From: Obscuribacter phosphatis_A | GTDB taxonomy: Bacteria; Cyanobacteriota; Vampirovibrionia; Obscuribacterales; Obscuribacteraceae | Assembly: GCA_017303615.1 (NCBI GenBank) | Contig: JAFLCK010000014.1 | Coordinates: 62,001-126,000, forward strand | Length of the DNA: 64,000 nucleotides | Direction of reading: 5' to 3' | In this document: in pieces, positions 7,872 through 16,065 of the stretch | How the letters are laid out: each line of letters starts with the position of its first letter | Position numbering within the stretch: the first letter of the stretch is position 1 | Made by a program: the position numbers and the translations under genes | The notes under the pieces: generated by a model | Told to the model about the DNA's origin: nothing | Seen by the model: the letters and a program-made list of their open reading frames with translations, nothing else | The model's database searches: none

Positions 7872-9755
7872 ATGGGAAAGGAGCTTCGAGTGGAGATGGT
7901 CAGTGCCAAGCCTGGAAGTCAGATGATGAGTCAAAGTCAAGTTCGTGAAATCGGATATGAAGTAAAGAATGCAGCCGTGAAGGCATTTGTGGCTGAAGTA
8001 GCTCAAATGTGCGAACCAGATCGGATTGTTTATTGCGATGGTTCAGAAGCCGAACGCGAGCGCCTCCTGGCTGAAATGGTGGCTGAAGGCAAGCTAATCA
8101 AACTTAATCCAGAACTTCGCCCCGGTAGTTACCTCGCCCGTTCGGACGAGTCTGATGTGGCGAGGGTGGAAGATCGCACCTTTATTTGTTCTGAAAAGGA
8201 AGAAGATGCTGGTCCGACCAATAACTGGATGGCCCCTGCCGAAGCTAGAGCCAAGCTCACTGCTCATTTTAAAGGCTGTATGCGTGGTCGCACCATGTAT
8301 GTCATGCCTTTTTCGATGGGACCTATCGGTTCGCCCCTGGCTCAGGTCGGTGTACAAGTAACCGACTCGGCCTATGTCGTGGTCAGTATGGGTGTGATGA
8401 CCCGCATGGGCAAAGCAGTTCTCGACCGGCTGGGCGATAGCAATCAGTTTGTCCGCTGTTTACATTCGGTGGGTGCTCCGCTTGCTCCTGGAGAGACCGA
8501 CTCCTCCTGGCCTTCCAATAAAGACACTAAGTACATCGTGCATTTCCCTGAGACCAGAGAAATTTGGTCCTATGGCTCCGGCTATGGTGGTAATGCACTG
8601 CTTGGTAAGAAATGCTTCGCCTTGCGCATAGCTTCTTCCATGGGTCTAAAAGATGGTTGGTTGGCTGAGCATATGCTCATCCTCGGCATCGAATCTCCCC
8701 AAGGCGAAAAGAGCTATGTGGCTGCCGCCTTCCCCAGTGCTTGCGGTAAGACCAATCTAGCCATGCTGATTCCGCCTGCTTCTATGCCCGGTTGGAAAGT
8801 CACCACCGTTGGTGACGACATCGCCTGGATCAAGCCTGGTGCCGATGGCAGGCTCTATGCCATCAATCCCGAAGCCGGATTCTTTGGTGTCGCTCCCGGT
8901 ACTTCTTTGAAGACCAATCCCAATGCCATAGAGACCATCGAGAAAAATTGTGTCTTCACCAATGTGGCTCTTACTGCCGATGGTGATGTCTGGTGGGAAG
9001 GTCTCACTGATGAGCCGCCGGCCAACTTGATTGATTGGCAAGGACAGCCTTGGACCCCTGGTTGCGGACGCAAGGCGGCTCATCCTAATGCTCGCTTTAC
9101 CGCACCGGTAAGTCAATGCCCTGCCCTCGATGAGAACTTCGACAAGCCTGAAGGCGTGCCGATTGATGCCTTCATATTTGGTGGCAGACGCTGCACCACA
9201 ATGCCGCTTGTCTTTGAAGCAGCAACTTGGGCCGACGGTGTCTATATGGCTGCCACTATGGGTTCTGAAACCACCGCTGCCGCCATCGGCAAGGTTGGCG
9301 AAGTGCGTCGTGATCCTTTTGCCATGTTGCCTTTCATGGGCTATCACATGGGCACTTACTTCCAGCACTGGCTCGACATGGGCGAGAAAGTGCCGGTTGC
9401 ATCCCGCCCGCGCATTTACGGGGTCAACTGGTTCTTGCAGGGTGAGAAAGGCGAGTTCCTCTGGCCAGGCTTTGGCGAAAACATGCGGGTTCTCAAATGG
9501 ATCTTCAACCGCGTTCGCGGTCAAGTTTCTGCCCAAGAAACTGAAATCGGCTTGATGCCTGCTTTTGAAGATATGGACTTCAATGGTCTAGATGAGATCA
9601 CTCCCCAAGCCTTTGAGAAAATAACCAAGCTCGATAAAGAACTCTGGGCTCAGGAACTGGAATTGCACCAGGAATTGTTTGAAAAGTTGGCAGCTAGACT
9701 GCCTTCTGAATTCAACAAAAAGAGAGAGACTCTTCTGGCTAAGTTCAAGAACTAA
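7872..9755 (+). CDS. pckG: Phosphoenolpyruvate carboxykinase (GTP)
   Basis: Converts oxaloacetate and GTP to phosphoenolpyruvate, CO2 and GDP (EC 4.1.1.32), linking the TCA cycle with gluconeogenesis. The 627-residue length and motifs are of the GTP-dependent class, not the ATP-dependent PckA: the P-loop AAFPSACGKTNLAML with the reactive Cys of the family, the metal-binding VGDDIAWIKPG, and FGGRRCTTMPLVFEA. RSDESDVARVEDRTFICS carries the PEP-binding region. ATG at 7872 has GGAGG about ten bases upstream. A terminator follows. Confidence 0.97.
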   Translation: MGKELRVEMVSAKPGSQMMSQSQVREIGYEVKNAAVKAFVAEVAQMCEPDRIVYCDGSEAERERLLAEMVAEGKLIKLNPELRPGSYLARSDESDVARVEDRTFICSEKEEDAGPTNNWMAPAEARAKLTAHFKGCMRGRTMYVMPFSMGPIGSPLAQVGVQVTDSAYVVVSMGVMTRMGKAVLDRLGDSNQFVRCLHSVGAPLAPGETDSSWPSNKDTKYIVHFPETREIWSYGSGYGGNALLGKKCFALRIASSMGLKDGWLAEHMLILGIESPQGEKSYVAAAFPSACGKTNLAMLIPPASMPGWKVTTVGDDIAWIKPGADGRLYAINPEAGFFGVAPGTSLKTNPNAIETIEKNCVFTNVALTADGDVWWEGLTDEPPANLIDWQGQPWTPGCGRKAAHPNARFTAPVSQCPALDENFDKPEGVPIDAFIFGGRRCTTMPLVFEAATWADGVYMAATMGSETTAAAIGKVGEVRRDPFAMLPFMGYHMGTYFQHWLDMGEKVPVASRPRIYGVNWFLQGEKGEFLWPGFGENMRVLKWIFNRVRGQVSAQETEIGLMPAFEDMDFNGLDEITPQAFEKITKLDKELWAQELELHQELFEKLAARLPSEFNKKRETLLAKFKN

Positions 9756-9786
9756 GTTCTGATATTCACTACTTAGAAAGAGAGAG

Positions 9787-9813
9787 CCCGCTCACCGAGC
9801 GGGTTTTCTCTTT
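9787..9813 (+). terminator. Terminator of pckG
   Basis: CCCGCTC (9787-9793), loop ACC, GAGCGGG (9797-9803), then TTTTCTCTTT; 32 bases after the pckG stop. Confidence 0.88.
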
Positions 9814-9839
9814 GTGTACTTTCGGTGGTCTTTTGCTAC

Positions 9840-10424
9840 TTACTCTTCAGTCTTTTTGACTTTAGAGATGATTTTTCCCGAGGCTTCTGTCTGGGCTTCT
9901 ATGCCCAGGACATTTTTCATATAACGGGCATTTGTTTCCCAGGCTTTAGGCGCCCGACCCACCAGATTTTTGAGATGCTGTCTGGCTGTTATGTAATGCT
10001 CGTCATCTTTATAGAGGTGGTCGAAAATACCACCCATGCCCTTGTAATTGGTTCCAGATTCTTCGCCTGTACCGGCTCTCAAGACGACAAGCCAGTGTCT
10101 GACGCATTCACCCATCATCTTGGGGTCTTTCTCGGTCTGGGTGCTTAGTTTCTTTTCTAAGACCTGGGCGATGATCAGATGTGCTTCTATCTCGTCTTCA
10201 TCTAAACTAAGTGTCTTGCGCGCCAGAGTTAAGGCTTTGGCATAGGACTGATTTCTGAAAGCCGCCTGGGCTCGGGCTAGATAAGTGTGGGCGCTGACCT
10301 GACCCATACCGACAATCTCATCGTATTGAATGGTGGGCCTATCGGTTAAGTCATCTTTTTCTACCTGGGTGTTATTGTATGCAAGCACTATTGGAATTAT
10401 TGAAAGCCAGGTTAGTATTTTCAT
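9840..10424 (-). CDS. Secreted TPR-like protein of unknown function
   Basis: About 194 residues from ATG at 10424, preceded by AAAGGAAACACC. The N-terminus MKILTWLSIIPIVLA is a short signal peptide or anchor. The middle (AHTYLARAQAAFRNQSYAKALTLARKTLSLDEDEIEAHLIIA) has the alternating small/large pattern of tetratricopeptide repeats, usually a protein-binding scaffold. The C-terminus is Lys-rich. No enzymatic motif is visible. It is divergent from a TetR gene only 93 bases away, which makes it the first candidate target of that regulator. The frame extends upstream to 10514, but that extension overlaps the promoter region and lacks an ATG with a ribosome binding site. Confidence 0.72.
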   Translation of the reverse strand: MKILTWLSIIPIVLAYNNTQVEKDDLTDRPTIQYDEIVGMGQVSAHTYLARAQAAFRNQSYAKALTLARKTLSLDEDEIEAHLIIAQVLEKKLSTQTEKDPKMMGECVRHWLVVLRAGTGEESGTNYKGMGGIFDHLYKDDEHYITARQHLKNLVGRAPKAWETNARYMKNVLGIEAQTEASGKIISKVKKTEE

Positions 10425-10474
10425 GGTGTTTCCTTTTTGACTAACAAATTTTTGACTGCCCATTTTTGAAAATC

Positions 10475-10490
10475 TTGAACTTAAGTCCAA
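10475..10490. promoter_or_regulatory. 16-bp near-perfect palindrome, candidate TetR operator
   Basis: TTGAACTTAAGTCCAA pairs in 7 of 8 positions. It lies between the divergent TPR and TetR genes and overlaps the proposed -35 of the tetR promoter. Its place and symmetry fit a TetR-type operator; binding is inferred. Confidence 0.55.
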
Positions 10491-10509
10491 AATTGTATCG
10501 TGGTATAAT
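10481..10509 (+). promoter_or_regulatory. Extended -10 promoter for the TetR gene, very close to the start codon
   Basis: TGGTATAAT (10501-10509) is a consensus extended -10; TTAAGT (10481-10486) is a fair -35 at 17-bp spacing. Transcription would start near 10515-10517, at or just before the ATG at 10518, implying a leaderless or nearly leaderless mRNA. Confidence 0.6.
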
Positions 10510-10517
10510 TGCAAATA

Positions 10518-11096
10518 ATGTCAGAGAAGTCAATTACAATAGGTAGGCGTGAGCGCAAAAGGCTTGAAACCAGGCAGCAGATACTGACTGCGGCGGCTTC
10601 ACTATTTGCCACAAGGGGCTATGAAAATACATCTATAGATGACATTGCCGCTCTGGCTGATATTGCCAGAGGCACGGTTTTTTATAACTTCGATTCGAAA
10701 GAGTCCATCGTCTTTGAATTAAGAGTGCAAGCTTGGGGGCAATTTGCTGCCGCCGCCTTAGATAAGCAGCAGTCAGGGTTGAAAGCCATCGATTGCATCA
10801 GCCAGATGATTTTGCACTGTGTCAAATGGTGCGAAGACAATCCGGAACTGGCTAAGGTTTTCTTTATTCCAAAAGGACCCTTACCCGAGGCCTTGATTCC
10901 CTCACAGCTGATTGAGGCGGCCCAGCATGAAGGCAGTCTCAGAGCCGATCTTGATCCTGAATGGCTTGGTCATCTCTTCACTTTTTTGATCTTGCACGGG
11001 CAAGGGCTTTCCACCAGCGGCAGTTTTGGCCAATCGGGCAGTGAGCCGCATATCAACAAATGGACTCAGTCTTTGCTATCGGGCATAGCGCCCTGA
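10518..11096 (+). CDS. TetR family transcriptional regulator
   Basis: About 192 residues. The N-terminal helix-turn-helix is typical: RQQILTAAASLFATRGYENT then DIAALADIARGTVFYNFDSKE. The C-terminal ligand-binding half (FELRVQAWGQ onward) is divergent, as usual, and gives no ligand. It probably represses itself and the divergent TPR gene through the palindrome at 10475-10490. ATG at 10518 is chosen; the TTG at 10509 lies inside the -10 box. The 3' end overlaps ispF tail-to-tail by 31 bases. Confidence 0.92.
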   Translation: MSEKSITIGRRERKRLETRQQILTAAASLFATRGYENTSIDDIAALADIARGTVFYNFDSKESIVFELRVQAWGQFAAAALDKQQSGLKAIDCISQMILHCVKWCEDNPELAKVFFIPKGPLPEALIPSQLIEAAQHEGSLRADLDPEWLGHLFTFLILHGQGLSTSGSFGQSGSEPHINKWTQSLLSGIAP

Positions 11097-11566
11097 CAGA
11101 TAAGCACCACAGCCTGGCAAACAACTGCATGTTCTTGACCAGCGGCATCTTGCTTTTCGTTTGTCTTTGCTTTGACCGAAACAGCGTCTAGATCAAGACC
11201 TAGATTTTCTGCAATTGAACGGCGTATCGGCTCTATATGAGGTCTCAGCTTTGGCTTTTCTAAAATTATCGTCGTATCGATATTGATAATTTCATAGCCA
11301 TGGCTTTTCAATAGACTGTGGGTTTCGCCCAGCAACTTGAGGCTTTCGATATCTTTATAGCGATTGTCGCTGGGTGGAAAATGCTTACCGATATCCCCCA
11401 GGGCCGCAGCACCAAGAAGGGCATCGATAATGGCATGTAAGAGGGCGTCGCCGTCTGAGTGTCCAAGCGAGCCTTTGGCTGAATCTATTTTGATACCGCC
11501 GAGCATGAGGTTGCGACCTTCTACCAGTTGGTGAATGTCGTAACCCTGACCAATTCTGAGCTTCAA
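11066..11566 (-). CDS. ispF: 2-C-methyl-D-erythritol 2,4-cyclodiphosphate synthase
   Basis: Fifth-step enzyme of the MEP isoprenoid pathway; cyclises CDP-methylerythritol phosphate to the 2,4-cyclodiphosphate with loss of CMP. The 166-residue protein has RIGQGYDIH (metal ligands Asp10 and His12), GHSDGDALLHAIIDALLGAA (His44), DIGKHFPPSD and the KAKTNEK substrate loop. Start is TTG at 11566, 11 bases after the stop of the biotin carboxylase gene; the nearest ATG would cut off the active site. It is likely co-transcribed with that gene. Confidence 0.95.
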   Translation of the reverse strand: MKLRIGQGYDIHQLVEGRNLMLGGIKIDSAKGSLGHSDGDALLHAIIDALLGAAALGDIGKHFPPSDNRYKDIESLKLLGETHSLLKSHGYEIINIDTTIILEKPKLRPHIEPIRRSIAENLGLDLDAVSVKAKTNEKQDAAGQEHAVVCQAVVLICQGAMPDSKD

Positions 11567-11577
11567 ATCTACCAGCC

Positions 11578-13347
11578 TTATTTTGCGAGGACGAAAAGCA
11601 GGGTGCCGTTATCCACTGTCTGACCGGCTTTTACTTTGATTTCCTGCACGGCACCGTCGATATCGGCCACTATATCCGATTCCATTTTCATGGCTTCGAA
11701 TATAGCTAGTCTTTGCCCTTTCTTCACCCGCGTACCGGTTTCCACTTCAATTTGCTTGACCAGTCCATGCATTGTCGCTTCGATTTTTCCGGTTTCGTGG
11801 CTGTGAATTTGCTCACTCTTTTTAGCCGGCTTGGTTGCCACTTTGCTTGTGGTCTTTTCTTCAAGCAATTCAGTAACTTGCACTTTGAAGACTTTTTGAT
11901 TGACGTCTACTTCAAAGTTGCGGGCTTCACCGCGCACTGGTGCTTTGTTTTCGCCTGTCGGTGAGACGGCGGCCGTCTGCGGTGCAGGCGCTGCTGTCGC
12001 CTTGAACGAGCGCTTCATGAAGTCTTGCTCGACATAGGTGGTATAGACTTTGCCTTCTATAAAGCCTTGGTCTTCCAGCATTGCCAGATGGAAAGGAATA
12101 GTGGTGGCCACTCCTTCTATTTTGAAGTGCTTCAAGGCGCAGAGGGTTCTTTCAATGGCTTCAGCTCTGGTTCTTCCCCAGACCACTAATTTGGCAAGCA
12201 ATGAGTCATAAAAGGGCAAAATCTGATAACCCTGGTAGCAGGCTGTGTCTACTCTCACCCAAGGATGATGGGGCAATTCGAAGCGGGTCAAGGTACCTGG
12301 GCTGGGCATAAAATTGCGGGCTGGATCTTCGGCATTGATTCGGCATTCGATGGCATGCCCGTGTTGGCTCACTTCCTCCTGGCTGAAGGAAAGCGGTGCT
12401 CCCGCTGCTAATTTGATCTGTTCTTTGACGATGTCTATGCCGGTTATGGCTTCAGTAATGGGGTGTTCCACTTGTATGCGTGTGTTTACTTCCAAGAAGT
12501 AGAAATCTTCACCCGAGACCATACACTCTACAGTACCGGCTGAGGTATAACCAAGGGCGGTGGCACCTTTGACGGCTGCTTCGGTCAGTCTTCTGCGCAA
12601 GTCTTGGCTTAGATGCGGGGCTGGTGTCTCTTCCAAAAGCTTCTGGTGTCTTCTCTGGCTAGAACAGTCTCTCTCATAGAGGTGCAAGACCTTACCGCTT
12701 TCGTCGGCGAGAATCTGCACTTCTATGTGGCGGGGATGATCAAGATATTTTTCCACATAGACTTCGCCTGAACCAAAATAGCTGGCTCCTTCTCTCTGGG
12801 CGCCGGCTAGAGCTTGTTCTACATCTTCGGCTTTCCTGACCACCCGCAGTCCGCGTCCGCCACCGCCGGCACTGGCTTTGATGGCGATGGGATAACCATA
12901 TTTCTCGCCTAGGGCTATTACTTCTGCGGCGGTGGAAACCGGATCGGTCGTACCTGGAACCACCGGCACACCTGCTTGTTCCATCACTCTTCTCGATTCG
13001 ATTTTGGAGCCCATTTTGTGAATTACTTCTGGTTTTGGTCCGATGAATTTTATGCCTGCTTCGCCGCAAAGTTTGGCAAATTCGGCATTCTCAGAAAGAA
13101 AACCATAACCTGGATGAATAGCATCGGCGCCCGCTCTTTTGGCTATATCGATAATCTGGGCGCCGTCAAGGTAGACCCTGGCCGGCTGACCGTTCAACTG
13201 CCAGGTCTCGTCTGCCATTTTGACGTGTTTCGACTCGCGGTCCGGCTCAGAGAAGATCGCTACAGTTTTTATGCCTAGTTCTCGGCAAGCCTGAATGACT
13301 CGCACTGCTATTTCGGAGCGGTTGGCGATAAGAACTTTCTGGAACAT
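11578..13347 (-). CDS. Biotin carboxylase fused to biotin carrier domain (acyl-CoA/pyruvate carboxylase subunit)
   Basis: ATP-dependent carboxylation of biotin. Residues 1 to about 450 are a full biotin carboxylase: VLIANRSEIAVRVIQACRE at the N-terminus, IHPGYGFLSENAEFA, the glycine-rich ATP loop KASAGGGGRGLRVV, and VNTRIQVEHPITEAITGID. A linker of about 60 residues leads to a biotinyl domain with EAMKMES; Lys554 is the biotinylation site. About 589 aa, like the alpha subunits of propionyl-/acyl-CoA carboxylases and of two-subunit pyruvate carboxylase. The carboxyltransferase partner is not in the window, so the acceptor is open. ATG at 13347 follows AAGGAG; the frame runs further upstream without support. 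Confidence 0.93.
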   Translation of the reverse strand: MFQKVLIANRSEIAVRVIQACRELGIKTVAIFSEPDRESKHVKMADETWQLNGQPARVYLDGAQIIDIAKRAGADAIHPGYGFLSENAEFAKLCGEAGIKFIGPKPEVIHKMGSKIESRRVMEQAGVPVVPGTTDPVSTAAEVIALGEKYGYPIAIKASAGGGGRGLRVVRKAEDVEQALAGAQREGASYFGSGEVYVEKYLDHPRHIEVQILADESGKVLHLYERDCSSQRRHQKLLEETPAPHLSQDLRRRLTEAAVKGATALGYTSAGTVECMVSGEDFYFLEVNTRIQVEHPITEAITGIDIVKEQIKLAAGAPLSFSQEEVSQHGHAIECRINAEDPARNFMPSPGTLTRFELPHHPWVRVDTACYQGYQILPFYDSLLAKLVVWGRTRAEAIERTLCALKHFKIEGVATTIPFHLAMLEDQGFIEGKVYTTYVEQDFMKRSFKATAAPAPQTAAVSPTGENKAPVRGEARNFEVDVNQKVFKVQVTELLEEKTTSKVATKPAKKSEQIHSHETGKIEATMHGLVKQIEVETGTRVKKGQRLAIFEAMKMESDIVADIDGAVQEIKVKAGQTVDNGTLLFVLAK

Positions 13348-13610
13348 GCTCTTCTCCTTTTTAAGCTGTAAGTTTAGGCCGTAAGAAAGTATGTAAAGTA
13401 TATTCGCTGGCGCCCGGCTCATCGTGCCCAGTTTCATTATAGAAAGTTGATCATTTTTCTATATCAATTTAGGGGGCGCGCCAGTTGACCTTCCTGCCGT
13501 CGGCTAAGCTTCTGAACAGTTGTCATAGTGTTGCTTGCTAAGGCAGCCTAGGTTTTGGGGTGGTACGATAGCCCTGTCAGTGTGTTCTGTCTGTCTATAA
13601 GGAGTATCCA

Positions 13611-14477
13611 GTGGCAGGCTCTTGTAGTTTCCCCTCGGTCTTTATTGCCGGTAGCGGGTTCATGGGTTCGGCGATTGCCTTCCTCATTGCATCTAAAACC
13701 AGTGCTCGCGTTAATGTCTATGATATTTCGGAAGAGCAGTTGGCTAAGGCCGTACAGACAGTGGAAAAGTTCGGCAAATCTTCGGTTGACAAAGGTTTCT
13801 TGACCGTTGAGCAATTCCAAGATCTAAAGGGGCGTATTCACACAACCTCTTCCGAGCAGCTGGCCGCGCATAGCGACTTGGTCATCGAAGCAATCGCCGA
13901 GAACTTAGAGATAAAGAGAGACCTCTTCAAAAGGTTAGATCGCATTTGTAAGCCAGAGACGATTTTTGCTTCCAATACTTCCAGCTTGCCCATAACCGCC
14001 CTGGCTGCCGTCACCAAAAGATCTAAGCAGTTCATCGGCATGCACTTTTTCTCTCCTGCTCATATCATGAAGCTGGTCGAGCTGATTAGCGGTCTCGATA
14101 CTTCTGAAGAAACAACCGCTAAAGTACGCGCTTTTGGTGAAGAGCTGGGCAAAACCATCATTCATTCGAAGGATTTTCCCGGCTTCATTACCACCCGTCT
14201 TGGTCTAGTCCTCATCAATGAAGCGGCCTTCGCCCTCATGGAAGGACTTTCCACCGCCAAAGAAATAGATACAGGTATGACCCTTGGTTATAACCATCCG
14301 ATGGGTCCGCTTGCTCTGGCTGATTTTATTGGTCTAGATATATGTTTGCATATCCTCGAAACACTCTACGAGGGCTTCGGTGATACAAAGTATCGCCCCT
14401 GTCCTTTGATCAGGCAGTTGGTCACCGCCGGGCATCTCGGCAAGAAGACCGGCCGGGGCTTTTACGAGTATAACTAA
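13611..14477 (+). CDS. 3-hydroxyacyl-CoA dehydrogenase (3-hydroxybutyryl-CoA type)
   Basis: NAD(P)-dependent oxidation of 3-hydroxyacyl-CoA, or the reverse reaction, in fatty acid or butyrate/PHB metabolism. The Rossmann signature IAGSGFMGSAIAF is at the N-terminus, then ASNTSSLPIT, the catalytic-histidine region GMHFFSPAHIMKLVE, DFPGFITTRLGLVLINEA and a C-terminal domain ending KKTGRGFYEYN. 288 residues, the size of stand-alone Hbd/FadB2 enzymes. Start is GTG at 13611 after AAGGAG. The glycosyltransferase gene follows by 14 bases, so they are probably co-transcribed. Confidence 0.93.
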   Translation: MAGSCSFPSVFIAGSGFMGSAIAFLIASKTSARVNVYDISEEQLAKAVQTVEKFGKSSVDKGFLTVEQFQDLKGRIHTTSSEQLAAHSDLVIEAIAENLEIKRDLFKRLDRICKPETIFASNTSSLPITALAAVTKRSKQFIGMHFFSPAHIMKLVELISGLDTSEETTAKVRAFGEELGKTIIHSKDFPGFITTRLGLVLINEAAFALMEGLSTAKEIDTGMTLGYNHPMGPLALADFIGLDICLHILETLYEGFGDTKYRPCPLIRQLVTAGHLGKKTGRGFYEYN

Positions 14478-14491
14478 GGCGGGCAAGCTCT

Positions 14492-15742
14492 ATGCTTCTA
14501 TGTTTGATGCTCTTCAATACCCTCTTCATCATTGCTCTTTACGGGCTCACCTTGGCTTTTTACCTCAAGCTCAAGCCGGTTGAGAGCTGTCAATCTTTAG
14601 GGCGAGATGCTTCAGGGCAAGACTATCCGCTTGTTTCGGTGATTGTGCCGGCCCGCAACGAAGAAGGCAAAATCGGTCGCTGTATCGAGTCCTTGCTCAA
14701 TCAGAACTATCCCAATTTTGAGCTTGTCGTAATAGACGATCGTTCCACTGACTCCACCGGTGATATCATCGCCTCTTATGCCGCCCGTGACAGCCGCATC
14801 AAGTTCGTCAAAGGTAAAGACGCTCCCAGTGGCTGGATAGGCAAATGTAACGCCCTCGCCCATGCCGTCGGCTATGCTTCCGGCGATTGGTTCGTCTTTA
14901 CAGATGCCGATACCTGTCATCATCCAAATTCGGTTGCCGATGCCGTCGCTTACGGCATCAAAAACAAGATTGATCTCATTTCTTTCTTGCCCATGCAAGA
15001 GTTGGGCAGCTTCCCCGAGCGTCTGATTATGCCGGTTCTGCTTAGCGCCTTCCTCATTGGCGACCCCTTCCATGCCGTCAACAATCCGCGTGATTCCAGA
15101 GCCTATGCTCATGGGCAATATATTCTTTGCCGTCGCAGTTCTTATTTGGCTGTGGGCGGGCACCGCAGTGTGCGTGATGAAATCGTAGAAGACCATGCTT
15201 TGGCGCGGGTCTTTAAAGAGAAAGGTTATAAGATTGAAGTAGCCGACGGTAAGACTCTCTATTCGGTGCGTATGTACACCGATTTGGTCAGTCTCTGGCA
15301 TGGTTGGACCAAAAATCTCTATAGCTTTATCGACAGCAAGCCCAGTAATTTGCTTGTCATCTTGCTCATGATCAATACAGTGGTGGTGGCGCCCTGGTTG
15401 TGGCTCGGCTATGTGGGCTGGCAGTGGATAAGCGGCGAGTTCACTAATCTTGTCATTCAGCTATCTTTGCTTCTTATTGTTCAGTTCGGCACTCTTATGC
15501 TCTGGCTGAGACGCACATCGTGTCACCACGACGGCATCAAGTGGTATCACTTCTTCTTGACGCCATATGGTTGTCTGGCGGTTTCCGCCCTTTATCTGCA
15601 TGCTGCTTATTTGGTGCATAGCGGCGGTCAAGTCAATTGGAAAGGTCGCCGTTATGTGGTCAACACCAGGCAGACCATCGAACCGACTGATGGCGCCGAG
15701 TCTATCGAAGCTAAGTTGATATCGCGAGATGCTGCCGACTAA
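14492..15742 (+). CDS. Membrane glycosyltransferase, family 2
   Basis: GT-A fold glycosyltransferase anchored in the inner membrane. One helix at residues 5-25, then the catalytic domain: VSVIVPARNEEGKIGRCIESL, VVIDDRSTDSTGDI and the DxD motif FTDADTCHHP (metal and nucleotide-sugar). EDHALARVFKEKGYKIEV is a typical acceptor-side helix. Three C-terminal helices close the protein (about 288-310, 320-340, 355-385). The layout resembles HpnB/CrtQ-like transferases that act on lipid acceptors; the acceptor is unknown. It ends in a TAATG overlap with the Hfq-like gene, so the two are translationally coupled. Confidence 0.87.
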   Translation: MLLCLMLFNTLFIIALYGLTLAFYLKLKPVESCQSLGRDASGQDYPLVSVIVPARNEEGKIGRCIESLLNQNYPNFELVVIDDRSTDSTGDIIASYAARDSRIKFVKGKDAPSGWIGKCNALAHAVGYASGDWFVFTDADTCHHPNSVADAVAYGIKNKIDLISFLPMQELGSFPERLIMPVLLSAFLIGDPFHAVNNPRDSRAYAHGQYILCRRSSYLAVGGHRSVRDEIVEDHALARVFKEKGYKIEVADGKTLYSVRMYTDLVSLWHGWTKNLYSFIDSKPSNLLVILLMINTVVVAPWLWLGYVGWQWISGEFTNLVIQLSLLLIVQFGTLMLWLRRTSCHHDGIKWYHFFLTPYGCLAVSALYLHAAYLVHSGGQVNWKGRRYVVNTRQTIEPTDGAESIEAKLISRDAAD

Positions 15743-15963
15743 TGTCGAGCGAAAATAAAACACCTTCATTAGTGGAAGTGCAGCGGTTGATAAGAGAGAA
15801 AACCGTTGTCGAAGTCCTGACTCTTGATGCCAAAAGCAGTCGTTTTGCCGGTACCATCAAGTGGTTCGACGGAGACGCTTTTCATCTCAAGCTTGAAGAT
15901 GGTTCCGAAATAACGATCTTGCGACATGCAGTGCTAGGAATTCGCGCCAAGAAAGCCAAATAG
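15742..15963 (+). CDS. Hfq-like Sm-fold RNA-binding protein
   Basis: 73 residues. The pattern VQRLIREKTVVEVLTLD, then SRFAGTIKWFDGDAFHLKLEDGSEITILRHAVLGI fits the two Sm motifs of Hfq in the short, divergent form typical of Cyanobacteria (an LxG-IxWxD core and a hydrophobic IxxHA end in place of the KHA of E. coli Hfq). Likely a hexameric RNA-binding post-transcriptional regulator; in cyanobacteria this form has lost some RNA-binding residues and can act with other proteins. ATG at 15742 overlaps the previous stop by one base. About 100 bases separate it from mreB. Confidence 0.75.
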   Translation: MSSENKTPSLVEVQRLIREKTVVEVLTLDAKSSRFAGTIKWFDGDAFHLKLEDGSEITILRHAVLGIRAKKAK

Positions 15964-16065
15964 TGTTAGACTAAGGCGTGATGCGGCATTTAAGGTCAAT
16001 CAGGTCTCCATCAGCTTTCTAAAAGTATGACTTTGGATATCCTGCTTACCTACGGGAGTTAGTCA

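Noticed and set aside
8757..9536. 259-aa minus-strand ORF inside pckG
   Set aside because: Antisense shadow of a well-conserved gene; no ribosome binding site and no recognisable protein pattern.
13348..13437. 30-residue N-terminal extension of the biotin carboxylase
   Set aside because: The family starts at MFQKVLIANRSE, where an AAGGAG ribosome binding site is found; the extension has none.
14612..15301. 229-aa minus-strand ORF inside the glycosyltransferase gene
   Set aside because: Shadow frame of a gene with clear GT2 motifs.
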